Positions 15,059 to 21,932 of a DNA stretch of 22,276 nucleotides are shown here, in pieces. The notes below the pieces were generated by a model. The model was given only the letters and a program-made list of their open reading frames with translations, was not told the DNA's origin and ran no database searches. How positions within the stretch are numbered: position 1 is the stretch's first letter; every line of letters starts with the position of its first letter. The DNA comes from Acidobacteriota bacterium (GTDB lineage: Bacteria; Acidobacteriota; Terriglobia; UBA7540), in the NCBI GenBank assembly GCA_003224635.1, contig QHZK01000108.1:1-22276 (forward strand), written 5' to 3'. A program made the translations under genes and the position numbers.

Positions 15059-15077
15059 GGCGGGTTTTAACCCCGCC
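15059..15077. terminator. GC-rich hairpin after the enolase-superfamily gene
   Basis: GGCGGG (15059-15064), loop TTTTAAC, CCCGCC (15072-15077). It lies nine bases after the stop codon at 15048-15050. No T-run follows, so terminator activity is uncertain; it may be another dispersed repeat. Confidence 0.4.
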
Positions 15078-15126
15078 GCACGGCAGGACAGAGAGAGCAA
15101 GACAGATATTCTTCTACTCCCTTTAG

Positions 15127-15142
15127 GGCGGACGCGCCCTTC
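15127..15142. repeat. Short hairpin upstream of yceH
   Basis: AGGGCG (15127-15132), loop GACG, CGCCCT (15137-15142). It lies 35 bases before the yceH start and might affect its translation, or be a dispersed repeat. Confidence 0.4.
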
Positions 15143-15177
15143 CGCCGTCGAACGAATTCTTCGCCTCGCCCATAACC

Positions 15178-15831
15178 ATGCCGACGATGAATGTCCTGCT
15201 CAGTGACAACGAAGTCCGCGCGCTGGGCGCGCTGGTCGAGAAAGAGATCACCACGCCGGACTATTACCCGCTCTCACTCAACGCCCTGACCAACGCCTGC
15301 AATCAAAGGTCGAATCGCGATCCCGTCATGTCGCTGACCGAATCTGACGTAACGGAGGCGCTGGAGGGTTTGCGCGACAAGCGGCTGGCGCGGGAGGTCT
15401 CGAGCTTTGACAGCCGGGTGCCCAAGTACGCGCATCAACTGGCCGACGCGTTCAACTTCGACCGCCGCGAGACCGCCGTGCTCTGCGTCCTGCTGCTGCG
15501 CGGACCCCAGACCCCCGGGGAGCTGCGCGGACGCACGGAACGCATGTACGCTTTCGACGATCTGCCGGCCGTTGAAGCCGCGCTGCACCACCTGGCTGAG
15601 CGCCAGCCGCCGCTGGTGCGCCAGTTGCCACGGCGGCCGGGCACCAAAGAGTCGCGCTGGGCGCATTTGCTGGCGGGTGAAGTCGAAGCCTGGGAGCCTC
15701 CGCCGTCTGTACCCGACGCGCCCGCCGAAGACGAGCGAGTCAGGCGTCTCGAAGCCGAAGTGGAAGAACTGAGGAAGGAAGTCGCAGGCCTCAAGCAGCA
15801 GCTCAACGAGTTTCGCAAGCAGTTCGAGTAG
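15178..15831 (+). CDS. yceH: YceH family protein (DUF480)
   Basis: The 217-residue protein matches DUF480 over residues 6-165: LGALVEKEITTPDYYPLSLN, NACNQRSNRDPVM, LLLRGPQTPGELRGR and ERMYAFDD are hallmark segments. The fold is two winged-helix-like domains; the cellular role is not established. A C-terminal extension (about 180-217, RRLEAEVEELRKEVAGLKQQ) is a coiled coil and could drive dimerisation. The start is ATG 15178, or ATG 15187 (MNVLLSDNEV), which fits the family N-terminus better; neither has a clear ribosome site. Confidence 0.93.
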   Translation: MPTMNVLLSDNEVRALGALVEKEITTPDYYPLSLNALTNACNQRSNRDPVMSLTESDVTEALEGLRDKRLAREVSSFDSRVPKYAHQLADAFNFDRRETAVLCVLLLRGPQTPGELRGRTERMYAFDDLPAVEAALHHLAERQPPLVRQLPRRPGTKESRWAHLLAGEVEAWEPPPSVPDAPAEDERVRRLEAEVEELRKEVAGLKQQLNEFRKQFE

Positions 15832-15842
15832 TGCACAGCGCG

Positions 15843-15895
15843 CCGTAGCGGCGGTCTGCGACCGCCGTTTTCGGCGCTCATAGAGCGCCGCTACA
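15843..15895. repeat. Double TGTAG-type hairpin after yceH
   Basis: CGGCGGTC (15849-15856), loop TGC, GACCGCCG (15860-15867), then TTTT, then CGGCGCTC (15872-15879), loop ATA, GAGCGCCG (15883-15890). GTAG before the first stem pairs with CTAC after the second, so the unit can close into a two-armed structure. It sits just after the yceH stop and may end transcription. Confidence 0.75.
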
Positions 15896-15927
15896 GAAGC
15901 CAAAATAACCCGGTAGCGAGTGATTTG

Positions 15928-16278
15928 CTACTTGACGCTGGGATACCGTTCGAGTTGCTCGACCAGCGACCGGTCGCCCAAGCGCTCCGCCTCGCGGGCG
16001 TGTTTCCAAGCCTCATCGTAACGGCGCTCGACGGCGTAGATGTGGCCGAGGCTCACGTGCGGGGCGGCGTAGGCTGGGTCGAGCTCGATCGCCCTGAGGA
16101 ACAATGCGACGGCGGCATCAGTCTCTCCGCGAAAGTGGCTTAGAGTCCCCAAGGCGAAATGTGCGCGAGGATTTTCCGGGTCGCGTTCCAGGAAGGCGCG
16201 CTGTTCGGCCACGGCGGCTTCGATGTCGCTCTCAAGAGCGGGTTGGATGACCTCTCTTCGCCACACGAACAGCCTCAA
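15928..16278 (-). CDS. Tetratricopeptide-repeat protein
   Basis: The 116-residue product contains two clear TPR units, about residues 36-69 (NPRAHFALGTLSHFRGETD, then AVALFLRAIELDP) and 70-103 (YAAPHVSLGHIYAVERRYDEAW, then KHAREAERLG). TPRs bind other proteins; the partner is unknown. The frame opens with TTG at 16278, with AAGG a few bases upstream; a GTG four codons later is another choice, so the exact start is uncertain. A preceding helix (SDIEAAVAEQRAFLERDP) may be half of a third repeat. A 9-bp-period repeat lies immediately upstream. Confidence 0.8.
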   Translation of the reverse strand: MRLFVWRREVIQPALESDIEAAVAEQRAFLERDPENPRAHFALGTLSHFRGETDAAVALFLRAIELDPAYAAPHVSLGHIYAVERRYDEAWKHAREAERLGDRSLVEQLERYPSVK

Positions 16279-16287
16279 GACCTTGTA

Positions 16288-16316
16288 GTCTGTGAAATCT
16301 GCGCAATCTGTGGATC
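16288..16316. repeat. 9-bp-period repeat between two genes
   Basis: TGTGAAATC (16291-16299), TGCGCAATC (16300-16308) and TGTGGATC (16309-16316) are three units of one degenerate 9-mer. The array touches the stop codon of the gene ending at 16319 and lies 10 bases before the TTG start of the TPR gene. Confidence 0.6.
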
Positions 16317-16318
16317 AT

Positions 16319-16600
16319 TCAGACCGGCTTGAACGCCTGAAGCGCGCAGTCCACATCGTCGGGCGCCAGCGTCTCGCCGTTGTTCAGGCGGTCGAGAATC
16401 CCGTTAATGACTTCCTTCGCCTGTTCCTTCCGATAGTTCTTGATGAAGCCGTCGTAGAAGTGCTCGCCCGCCAAGGCGCGGCTGATTTCGTGTTCCTTGT
16501 TGTGGTCCTGAAGCTCGGTGAAGTAGACCACCTTGTACCGGCCCTGATAGGTGGTCTCCTTGTAAATCTCGAACATGATTTTGTCGGACTCAAAGGACAT
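16319..16600 (-). CDS. Small conserved-looking hypothetical protein
   Basis: This 93-residue soluble protein (MSFESDKIMFEIYKETTY at its start) is rich in charged residues and probably mostly helical in its C-terminal half (HFYDGFIKNYRKEQ, then EVINGILDRLNNGE). No family is recognised. The start at 16600 was chosen because GGAGAGG lies about seven bases upstream; a GTG eleven codons earlier (16633) is less likely. It precedes the TPR gene on the same strand, with only about 40 bases between them, so the two may be co-transcribed. Confidence 0.65.
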   Translation of the reverse strand: MSFESDKIMFEIYKETTYQGRYKVVYFTELQDHNKEHEISRALAGEHFYDGFIKNYRKEQAKEVINGILDRLNNGETLAPDDVDCALQAFKPV

Positions 16601-16758
16601 TCTACGAGCCTCTCCGCCGCCAAGAAGCGCCACTTATACATAACAAACAACAACTGCGGCGTCAATCGACAGGCCGTCGGCGAGTTATCCGGCCCGAAGG
16701 ACGCCCCCCTGGTGAGAACAAACACACGTCCCACCTTGCCGCGAGTCTTTCACATTGA

Positions 16759-16947
16759 TCAGGCCTGAGCGCTCTGGCTAACGCCGGAGTCTTTGCGCGC
16801 GACAACCGCGAAATACTGGGAGGTAGAGCTTTTTGAGAGGATGTTCAATTGGAGCTTGGCTTTCTCGAAGCCCAGGACCGAGGTGACTCGCACGGGCTTT
16901 CCTTCAGGCTGTACTTTGAAAATATCATAAATGCGCCGGTCTTCCAT
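16759..16947 (-). CDS. Small protein of 62 residues with its own promoter
   Basis: The product begins MEDRRIYDIFKVQPEGKPVR and has a mixed alpha/beta, positively charged composition with no membrane segment. The start at 16947 is supported by GGAGGGAG six or so bases upstream, and a strong sigma-70-like promoter lies about 50 bases before it (16997-17024). The same frame is open for 45 codons further upstream but crosses that promoter. No family is recognised. A short gene with such good expression signals is likely real. Confidence 0.65.
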   Translation of the reverse strand: MEDRRIYDIFKVQPEGKPVRVTSVLGFEKAKLQLNILSKSSTSQYFAVVARKDSGVSQSAQA

Positions 16948-16996
16948 TCCCGCTCCCTCCGCTCTCTGAGCCTTGTAAGTGCAACTCCAATATATA

Positions 16997-17024
16997 TTTA
17001 TACAAAAGTACTGACATGGGTCAA
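16997..17024 (-). promoter_or_regulatory. Sigma-70-like promoter of the 62-residue protein gene
   Basis: On the minus strand TTGACC (17024-17019), a 16-base spacer and TATAAA (17002-16997) match the consensus at five of six bases in each box. An AT-rich run (ATATATA) follows. It points toward the gene starting at 16947. Confidence 0.65.
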
Positions 17025-17129
17025 GCCGGGGAAACACCTGATACCCGCGTACAGAAACTTCCTTAGCCCGGAAGGAGTTCACACGTTTGTTAAGTAATGG
17101 ACCGGTTCACCGAAGGCGCGAAAGTCCGA

Positions 17130-17156
17130 TGTAGAGACGGCCCGTTGGGCCGTCTC
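17130..17156. repeat. TGTAG-type hairpin with 10-bp stem
   Basis: TGTA (17130-17133) precedes GAGACGGCCC (17134-17143), loop GTT, GGGCCGTCTC (17147-17156). The stem is perfect. The rest of the gap 17157-17279 holds a weaker inverted repeat, GAGCAAT with ATTGCTC near 17180-17212, which may be a terminator for the activase gene. Confidence 0.7.
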
Positions 17157-17279
17157 CGGCAACAGGGACGTGAAGGTGAAAGGGGAGCAATTTTTCAGAG
17201 CGAGATTGCTCGCTTAGAGACAGGAGGTTCGACACCTGCGTATGGGCTCTCGTCTGAATGCGCCCTCGAGCGGGGTAGG

Positions 17280-17888
17280 CTATTCTTCTTTCCGGATGGC
17301 GTTGATGCCGACCGGCGTTTCCACTTCGCAGGGGGCGGGCGGCGGACCGGGCGGGGCATCGAGCTCGGCCCGCAGGGTGGCCTCGAGATCCTCCAGCCTG
17401 GCGTCGATCTCCCTTTCCTTCTGCTTCCGGGCCACCAGGTCCTCGCGGTAGCGCTTCAGGAAATAGCCGATGGTCTCGACGCGAATCTTGATCGAGCCGG
17501 TGGGTTTGTTCTCATCGATGTCCTTAAACGAAAAGTAGGGTGTGCCGGACTTGGTCACGATCTCCTCGACCACGGTGTAGATTGGGGCATCGTGGCCGCA
17601 CTTGAAGCTGGAGAGCTCGAGGGCCACGAGATTCGGGTGCCGCGCCGTGAACTTCGCGGCCCACACTTTCTGCGACGTGTTCTCGCTGTAGCTGTTCTTC
17701 CAGGCGTCGCGAATGTCCATGGGGTGCTCGATCAAGCCGGCCTTGATGTCCTCCTCGAACAGCGGAAGGAGGATATCGTCGTCGACGGGCAGCGACTGAA
17801 GCGTCAGGACCGGATAGCCGATCTTCTGGAATTCCTCCAGGATCTCGTGGTTGATGCCGGGGTCGTTGTGGTACGGCCGGCCCAGCAT
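17280..17888 (-). CDS. C-terminal part of the 2-hydroxyacyl-CoA dehydratase activase-like protein (after frameshift)
   Basis: This 202-codon frame begins MLGRPYHNDPGINHEILEEF, an internal motif of the HgdB-like/activase fusion family rather than a protein start, and continues with FKCGHDAPIYTVVEEIV and TPYFSFKDIDENKPTGSIKIRVETIGYFLKRY, typical of the end of those proteins. A cysteine in FKCGHD may hold a cluster. The C-terminus is a coiled coil (LVARKQKEREIDARLEDLEA). There is no ribosome site in front of its first ATG. It is the continuation of the gene at 17524-20769, split from it by a frame change near 17900. Confidence 0.85.
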   Translation of the reverse strand: MLGRPYHNDPGINHEILEEFQKIGYPVLTLQSLPVDDDILLPLFEEDIKAGLIEHPMDIRDAWKNSYSENTSQKVWAAKFTARHPNLVALELSSFKCGHDAPIYTVVEEIVTKSGTPYFSFKDIDENKPTGSIKIRVETIGYFLKRYREDLVARKQKEREIDARLEDLEATLRAELDAPPGPPPAPCEVETPVGINAIRKEE

Positions 17889-20769
17889 GACGATGCCGAT
17901 CCAGGACTTCCCTGCCCTGGTCCCGCAGGATTTCGTTCATGAAGCGGTCCTGGGCTTTGAGGCCCTCATTCACGGCGCGAACGTTCTCCTCCCAGGAAAG
18001 CCCGAGGATATCGGCGAACTGATCATACATCTGCTTGGTCAGCAGCGCGGGCCTGGCGGGGTTTACGAAAGTATCGAGAAAGAGGATATTGTTCTCCCTG
18101 AAGATGTCCCATTCCTTGATAAAAGCCGCCTTGACGGCCTCCGGCGTGCTGACGACGGTCGGGCAGGCGCGGTGGTCCTGCACGAACTTAAGGTCGCTCG
18201 GCAGGTCGTCGATCATGGGACAGAAGATGATGTCGAGCGGCTTTTTTTTGTGGTGTACATAGAGCAGATTGTGTACGTGCGGGATGCCTACTTTGGAGGG
18301 AAAGCAGGGGTCGATGGCGCCGCGCTTTGCGCCTTCCTTGTAAAGCGTCTCGCTGGTGTAGTCGGAGTAGACCAGGTTTTCCGCCGGGATGCCCAGCGAC
18401 TCGAAGTAGGCGCTGAAGATGGGCCCAATCGAGTACACGTTCAGGATGCGCGGGATGCCGATGCGCAGCTCCTTGCGCCGCTGCATCAGCTCGACGCGCT
18501 TCTTCTGCTTGGCGGTAAACGCGCGCTTGGGCAGGGGGTCCGCGACGGCCGGCGGATTGTAAGACTTAAAGGCCGCCTTGGCCCCGACCTCGGCCAGGTT
18601 CGGGTTTTCCTTCTTCATAGCGTCGAGACCCTTCTTGATCTCGCGCATGTCGCTCACATCCTCGACCAGGCCCTTCTCGCAACTGTTGCCGACGATGAGC
18701 CGCTTGATGCCTTTCGAAATCGGCACCTTTGATTTCTTCCAGGACTCGTCGGCGCCCGCGATCTGGACGTCGATGAAGGTGCGCATGCACTTGTTCTTGC
18801 AGAAGTAGCAGCGCGTGTCCTCGCTGCGATGCGTGACGTAGGCGATGGCCGCCACCGCGTCAAAGCCGATGAAGCTCGTCCGGTGGCCGCGGTTGTAAAG
18901 CCGCCGGGCTTCGATGGCCGCGCCAATCGCCCCGGACTCGCCGCAATGCTCGTGGACGATGACGTTGGGCTTCAGACCCTTGTCCTTGAAGCGCGATTCG
19001 ACGAAGTCCACCTGGGCTTTCACCGCCGCCAGGTTGTGTTGCGTCCCCCCCTGGAGGATGAACGTGCTCCCGAGGGAGGCCAGGTTGGGAATCTGCGACA
19101 CGTAGAGCCAGATGTTCTTGGGCAGGACGTTCGCAAGACCCGCCATGATCTCTTCCGGCTTCCAGCCCTGGCGCTGGAAATCGACGATGTCTGACTGCAT
19201 GAAGACGGCGCAGCCGTAGCCGAACATGGGCATGGCCTTGGCGCTGAAAGCGAGGTCGGCATACTCCTTGACATCGAAGCCGAAGCCCACGCAGGTGGAT
19301 TGCAGGAAGTAGCCGTTGCCGGCCGAGCACTGCGTGTTGAGCTTGAAGTCCTTCACGCGCCCGTCCTGCAGGATGATGAGCTTGATGTCCTGGCCGCCCA
19401 CGTCGCAGATGACGTCGGCTTTGGGGTAGAAGTGCAGCGCGGCCTCGGTGTGCGCTACGGTCTCGACCAGGGCCACGTCCGCGTTCAGAACGTCCTTCAG
19501 GATGTCCTTGGCGTAGCCCGTGCTCCCGACGCCCAAGAGCTCCACCGTCGCCCCCTGGTCTTCAACCTGCTTCCGGAGGTTCGAGAACATCTCCATGGTG
19601 TCCTCGAGGGGATTGCCCTTCGAGAGCTGATAGCACTTCACCATGACCTCGCCCTCTTCGCTCAGGAGGACAGCCTTGGTGGACGTGGAGCCGCCGTCGA
19701 TGCCCATGAAGGCCTTGACGTGCTCGCCGGGCTGGAACTGCCGGGGGACGAATTTCTTAGGCTGGTAGCGCCCCTTGAAGTCCCCCAACTCGTCCTCAGT
19801 CTTGTAGAGCGCCGTGCCGCCCCGCTTTTTTTTCTCTTCCAGGCGGCCCACGTTGATGTACCACTCGAGCTTCTCGTAGCCCTTGTAGATGCCGATCTCC
19901 GCGTCTTCATCGATCCCGTAGCGGACGCAGCCGAGGGCGGCAAAATACTGGGCATTATCGGGTACTTTGATGAGGTCCTTCGGATCGACGCCCTCGGGCA
20001 GCGGGTAATTGCGCTCCTCCCACACTTTCGGGATGTTGTGCTTCCAGCAATCGCGCATGCCTGCGATGTAGGTGTTCGGCCCGCCCAGGAGCAGGACCAC
20101 GGGGCGCAGCGTATTCCCGCGCGTTAGGACCGCCAGGTTCTGCTGAATGATGGCTTCGAACAGCGACGCCATGAGCTCGTTGCAGGGTACCCCGCTTTTC
20201 TGCAAGCCGTTAATATCGGTCTCGGCGAACACGCCGCACTTCCCTGCCACCGGGTGCAGCTTCAGCCCGAAGTAACCCATCTTCGAGAGGTCTTCCGCCG
20301 GGATGCGCAGCTTAGCGTTGATCTTGTCAATGACAGCGCCAGTTCCTCCGGCGCACTTGTCGTTCATGGAAGGGATCTTCTTCTTGCGGCCTGTTTCCGG
20401 GTCCTCTTTGAAGATGATGATCTTGGCGTCTTGACCGCCCAGCTCGACCACGGAACCGCAGTCCGGATACAGGTGCTCGACCGCCAGCGAGACCGCATTC
20501 ACTTCCTGGACGAACTTGGCGCCGACGTGCGAGGCGATGCCGCCGCCGCCCGAGCCGGTGACGAAGACGCGAGTCTCACCGGCCTTGATGCCCGTGTCAG
20601 CCTCCATGCGCTTCAGGAATTCCAGGCACTTTTCGGGCTGCTTGGTGTCGTGGCGTTGGTAGTCGCTCCAGAGGATGTTCTGGGTGGTCAGGTCGACCAC
20701 CACCGACTTCACCGTGGTCGAGCCGACATCCAGGCCAACCATCAAGTCCTTAGGGCCGAGTATGTTCAT
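17524..20769 (-). CDS. 2-hydroxyacyl-CoA dehydratase activase-like protein, two BadF/BadG ATPase domains plus DUF2229 (frameshifted)
   Basis: The authentic part is residues 1 to about 956. Two ASKHA-type ATPase domains come first: one with GLDVGSTTVK (12-21), GGQDAK and C139 (CAGGTG) with C178; the second with GIDGGSTSTK (356-365), VGGQDIK, C481 (CSAGNG) and C520. In simple activators a homodimer holds one 4Fe-4S cluster by such cysteines; here both copies are in one chain. A Cys cluster C654, C657, C661 (RCYFCKNKC) and a DUF2229/HgdB-like domain (RIGIPRILNVYS, DPCFPSKVG) follow. The family couples ATP hydrolysis to electron transfer in reactions such as acyl-CoA dehydration or aryl-CoA reduction; the substrate here is unknown. 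Past residue 956 the frame is wrong. The true C-terminus is at 17280-17888. Confidence 0.88.
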   Translation of the reverse strand: MNILGPKDLMVGLDVGSTTVKSVVVDLTTQNILWSDYQRHDTKQPEKCLEFLKRMEADTGIKAGETRVFVTGSGGGGIASHVGAKFVQEVNAVSLAVEHLYPDCGSVVELGGQDAKIIIFKEDPETGRKKKIPSMNDKCAGGTGAVIDKINAKLRIPAEDLSKMGYFGLKLHPVAGKCGVFAETDINGLQKSGVPCNELMASLFEAIIQQNLAVLTRGNTLRPVVLLLGGPNTYIAGMRDCWKHNIPKVWEERNYPLPEGVDPKDLIKVPDNAQYFAALGCVRYGIDEDAEIGIYKGYEKLEWYINVGRLEEKKKRGGTALYKTEDELGDFKGRYQPKKFVPRQFQPGEHVKAFMGIDGGSTSTKAVLLSEEGEVMVKCYQLSKGNPLEDTMEMFSNLRKQVEDQGATVELLGVGSTGYAKDILKDVLNADVALVETVAHTEAALHFYPKADVICDVGGQDIKLIILQDGRVKDFKLNTQCSAGNGYFLQSTCVGFGFDVKEYADLAFSAKAMPMFGYGCAVFMQSDIVDFQRQGWKPEEIMAGLANVLPKNIWLYVSQIPNLASLGSTFILQGGTQHNLAAVKAQVDFVESRFKDKGLKPNVIVHEHCGESGAIGAAIEARRLYNRGHRTSFIGFDAVAAIAYVTHRSEDTRCYFCKNKCMRTFIDVQIAGADESWKKSKVPISKGIKRLIVGNSCEKGLVEDVSDMREIKKGLDAMKKENPNLAEVGAKAAFKSYNPPAVADPLPKRAFTAKQKKRVELMQRRKELRIGIPRILNVYSIGPIFSAYFESLGIPAENLVYSDYTSETLYKEGAKRGAIDPCFPSKVGIPHVHNLLYVHHKKKPLDIIFCPMIDDLPSDLKFVQDHRACPTVVSTPEAVKAAFIKEWDIFRENNILFLDTFVNPARPALLTKQMYDQFADILGLSWEENVRAVNEGLKAQDRFMNEILRDQGREVLDRHRHAGPAVPQRPRHQPRDPGGIPEDRLSGPDASVAARRRRYPPSAVRGGHQGRLDRAPHGHSRRLEEQLQREHVAESVGREVHGAAPESRGPRALQLQVRPRCPNLHRGRGDRDQVRHTLLFV

Positions 20770-20829
20770 AGTCTCCTACCGGATTGAAGATTTGCGACTG
20801 AAGTTCGGTGGTCGAAAGCGCGACCTCGG

Positions 20830-20919
20830 GGTGGCGCATACATCGCGTGGTGTGCGATGTATGCGCTATGCGATCCCGAGCCCCGCAAACATGACCAAAA
20901 GCGTCATGTGTGCGCCACC
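20830..20919. promoter_or_regulatory. Competing hairpins between the VOC gene and the activase gene
   Basis: GCGCATACATCGC (20834-20846), loop GTGGTGT, GCGATGTATGCGC (20854-20866) is a perfect 13-bp stem. Its left arm plus GGTG can instead pair with ATGTGTGCGCCACC (20906-20919), with one mismatch. A third small stem, CATGAC with GTCATG (20890-20908), would compete with that. It may be a terminator for the VOC gene or a leader switch for the activase gene. No T-run is present. Confidence 0.5.
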
Positions 20920-20931
20920 CGCTTGGTTCGT

Positions 20932-21444
20932 TCATGCGCCGGCCGAGCCCGGCTTCGCTGCTCCGCCCTTCTTCGCCATCTCGGCGAAAGCGGCCTTGGC
21001 GCGTTTTTCCAGCTCTTCCGGCACCACATCCTCTATGTGCGTACACAGCGACCACTTGTGACCGAAGGGGTCCGCCACAACGCCATAGCGGTCGCCCCAG
21101 AACTGGTCCTTCAAAGGCATGACTACCGTAGCCCCCGCCGAGACCGCTTGGTTAAACAGTCGATCGACGTCTTCAGTGTAAATATTGATTGTGACGGGGC
21201 TGCCACCCAGCGACTGCGGCGAGCGAGCCCCCATCTCCGGGAATTCATCATTCAGCATGAGGGCCGAATCGCCGAACTTCAGGCGCGCATGCATCACTTT
21301 CCCATCAGGAGTGAGGTGCGTTTCCGCTTGCTGGGCCCCAAACGCGCGCTTGTAGAAATCGATCGCGCGTTTCGCGTCGCGCACGATCAAGTGAGGAGTG
21401 AGGGTATGAAAACCTTCCGGAATCGGCTTCACTTTTCCTGGCAT
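20932..21444 (-). CDS. VOC-family protein (glyoxalase/PhnB-like)
   Basis: This 170-residue cytoplasmic protein has the vicinal-oxygen-chelate pattern of the PhnB-like group: LTPHLIVRDAKRAIDFYKRAFGA near residues 15-37, a middle strand HARLKFGDSALMLNDEF, and VVADPFGHKWSLCTH (about 122-137). Members bind a metal or small ligand, or act as antibiotic-binding or glyoxalase enzymes; no specific reaction can be assigned. A Lys/Ala-rich tail (150-170) extends past the fold. GGGAGGTC about five bases before the ATG fixes the start. The activase gene follows 162 bases downstream on the same strand, but a shared role is not evident. Confidence 0.88.
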   Translation of the reverse strand: MPGKVKPIPEGFHTLTPHLIVRDAKRAIDFYKRAFGAQQAETHLTPDGKVMHARLKFGDSALMLNDEFPEMGARSPQSLGGSPVTINIYTEDVDRLFNQAVSAGATVVMPLKDQFWGDRYGVVADPFGHKWSLCTHIEDVVPEELEKRAKAAFAEMAKKGGAAKPGSAGA

Positions 21445-21471
21445 TTTGACCTCCCGTTTGACATTAGAAAT

Positions 21472-21544
21472 AGGAAACTTGAAACTCGAAAGTCGAAACT
21501 CGCATCATTGGCTGAATTCCCCGAGGTTCGAGTTTCAAACCTCC
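21472..21544. repeat. GAAACTCGAAA-type inverted repeat
   Basis: The left arm (21472-21502: GGAAACTTGAAACTCGAAAG and on) and the right arm (21523-21544: GAGGTTCGAGTTTCAAACCTCC region) are imperfect complements. The element begins about 15 bases upstream of the ribosome site of the VOC gene and resembles the GTCGAAAGT-type repeat at 13499-13582. Confidence 0.65.
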
Positions 21545-21637
21545 AGGACACATTAGAGTGAGTAGCCCATCAGGACGCTGGCCTAACCTGTTGGCTCTCT
21601 CCTTGCACAACGAGGCACTTTTCGCGTACCTGAAGCC

Positions 21638-21873
21638 ATGACAGCGGAACAAAAGGCCCAGGTTGATGAACTTGTCTGGGTCGATCCCGAGCGGATGAGC
21701 GGCGAACCCTGTTTCAAAGGAACTCGCGTTCCTGTCCAGGTCCTCATTGACCATATCGAAGGCAACTCGACCCTGGGCGATTTCCTGAGGGACTTCCCCT
21801 CGGTGAGCCGAGAACAGCCGTCCGGTTCATTGAACTTGCCAAAGACGCTCTGCTAGCGTGCGTATCCTCTTAG
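21638..21873 (+). pseudogene. DUF433 antitoxin-like gene, frameshifted
   Basis: The N-terminal part (VWVDPERMSGEPCFKGTRVPVQVLIDHIEG, then GDFLRDFPSVSREQ) is typical of DUF433 antitoxin-like proteins with a winged-helix fold. After REQ (about 21817) the expected family ending VRFIELAKDALLA is found in another frame and runs to TAG at 21871-21873. In the unshifted frame the gene ends at 21856 with unrelated residues. One missing base would restore it. The restored reading overlaps the next gene start (GTG 21858), as is usual for DUF433/DUF5615 pairs. Confidence 0.75.
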
Positions 21874-21932
21874 ACGAATGTATCAACGCCGGAGTTAAAG
21901 CGGCTTTCCTGCGCTACTCGGTGATTTCTTGA
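21858..21932 (+). pseudogene. Truncated DUF5615 (PIN-like) toxin remnant
   Basis: GTG at 21858 opens a frame reading VRILLDECINAGVKAAF, the standard start of DUF5615 PIN-like proteins with the first acidic residues D6 and E7 of the expected active site. After about 17 residues similarity stops; the frame reaches TGA at 21930-21932. A full member is about 110 residues. The break is at about 21907, beside the 3' end of the oppositely oriented gene, and looks like a deletion or rearrangement point. Confidence 0.65.

Noticed and set aside
14060..15070. 336-codon plus-strand frame overlapping the enolase-superfamily gene
   Set aside because: Its translation is Arg-rich out-of-frame sequence, while the other frame carries all catalytic residues of the family.
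17097..20127. Long plus-strand open frames opposite the activase gene
   Set aside because: They lie antisense to a gene with clear family motifs, lack ribosome sites and look like no known protein; high GC content makes such shadows common.
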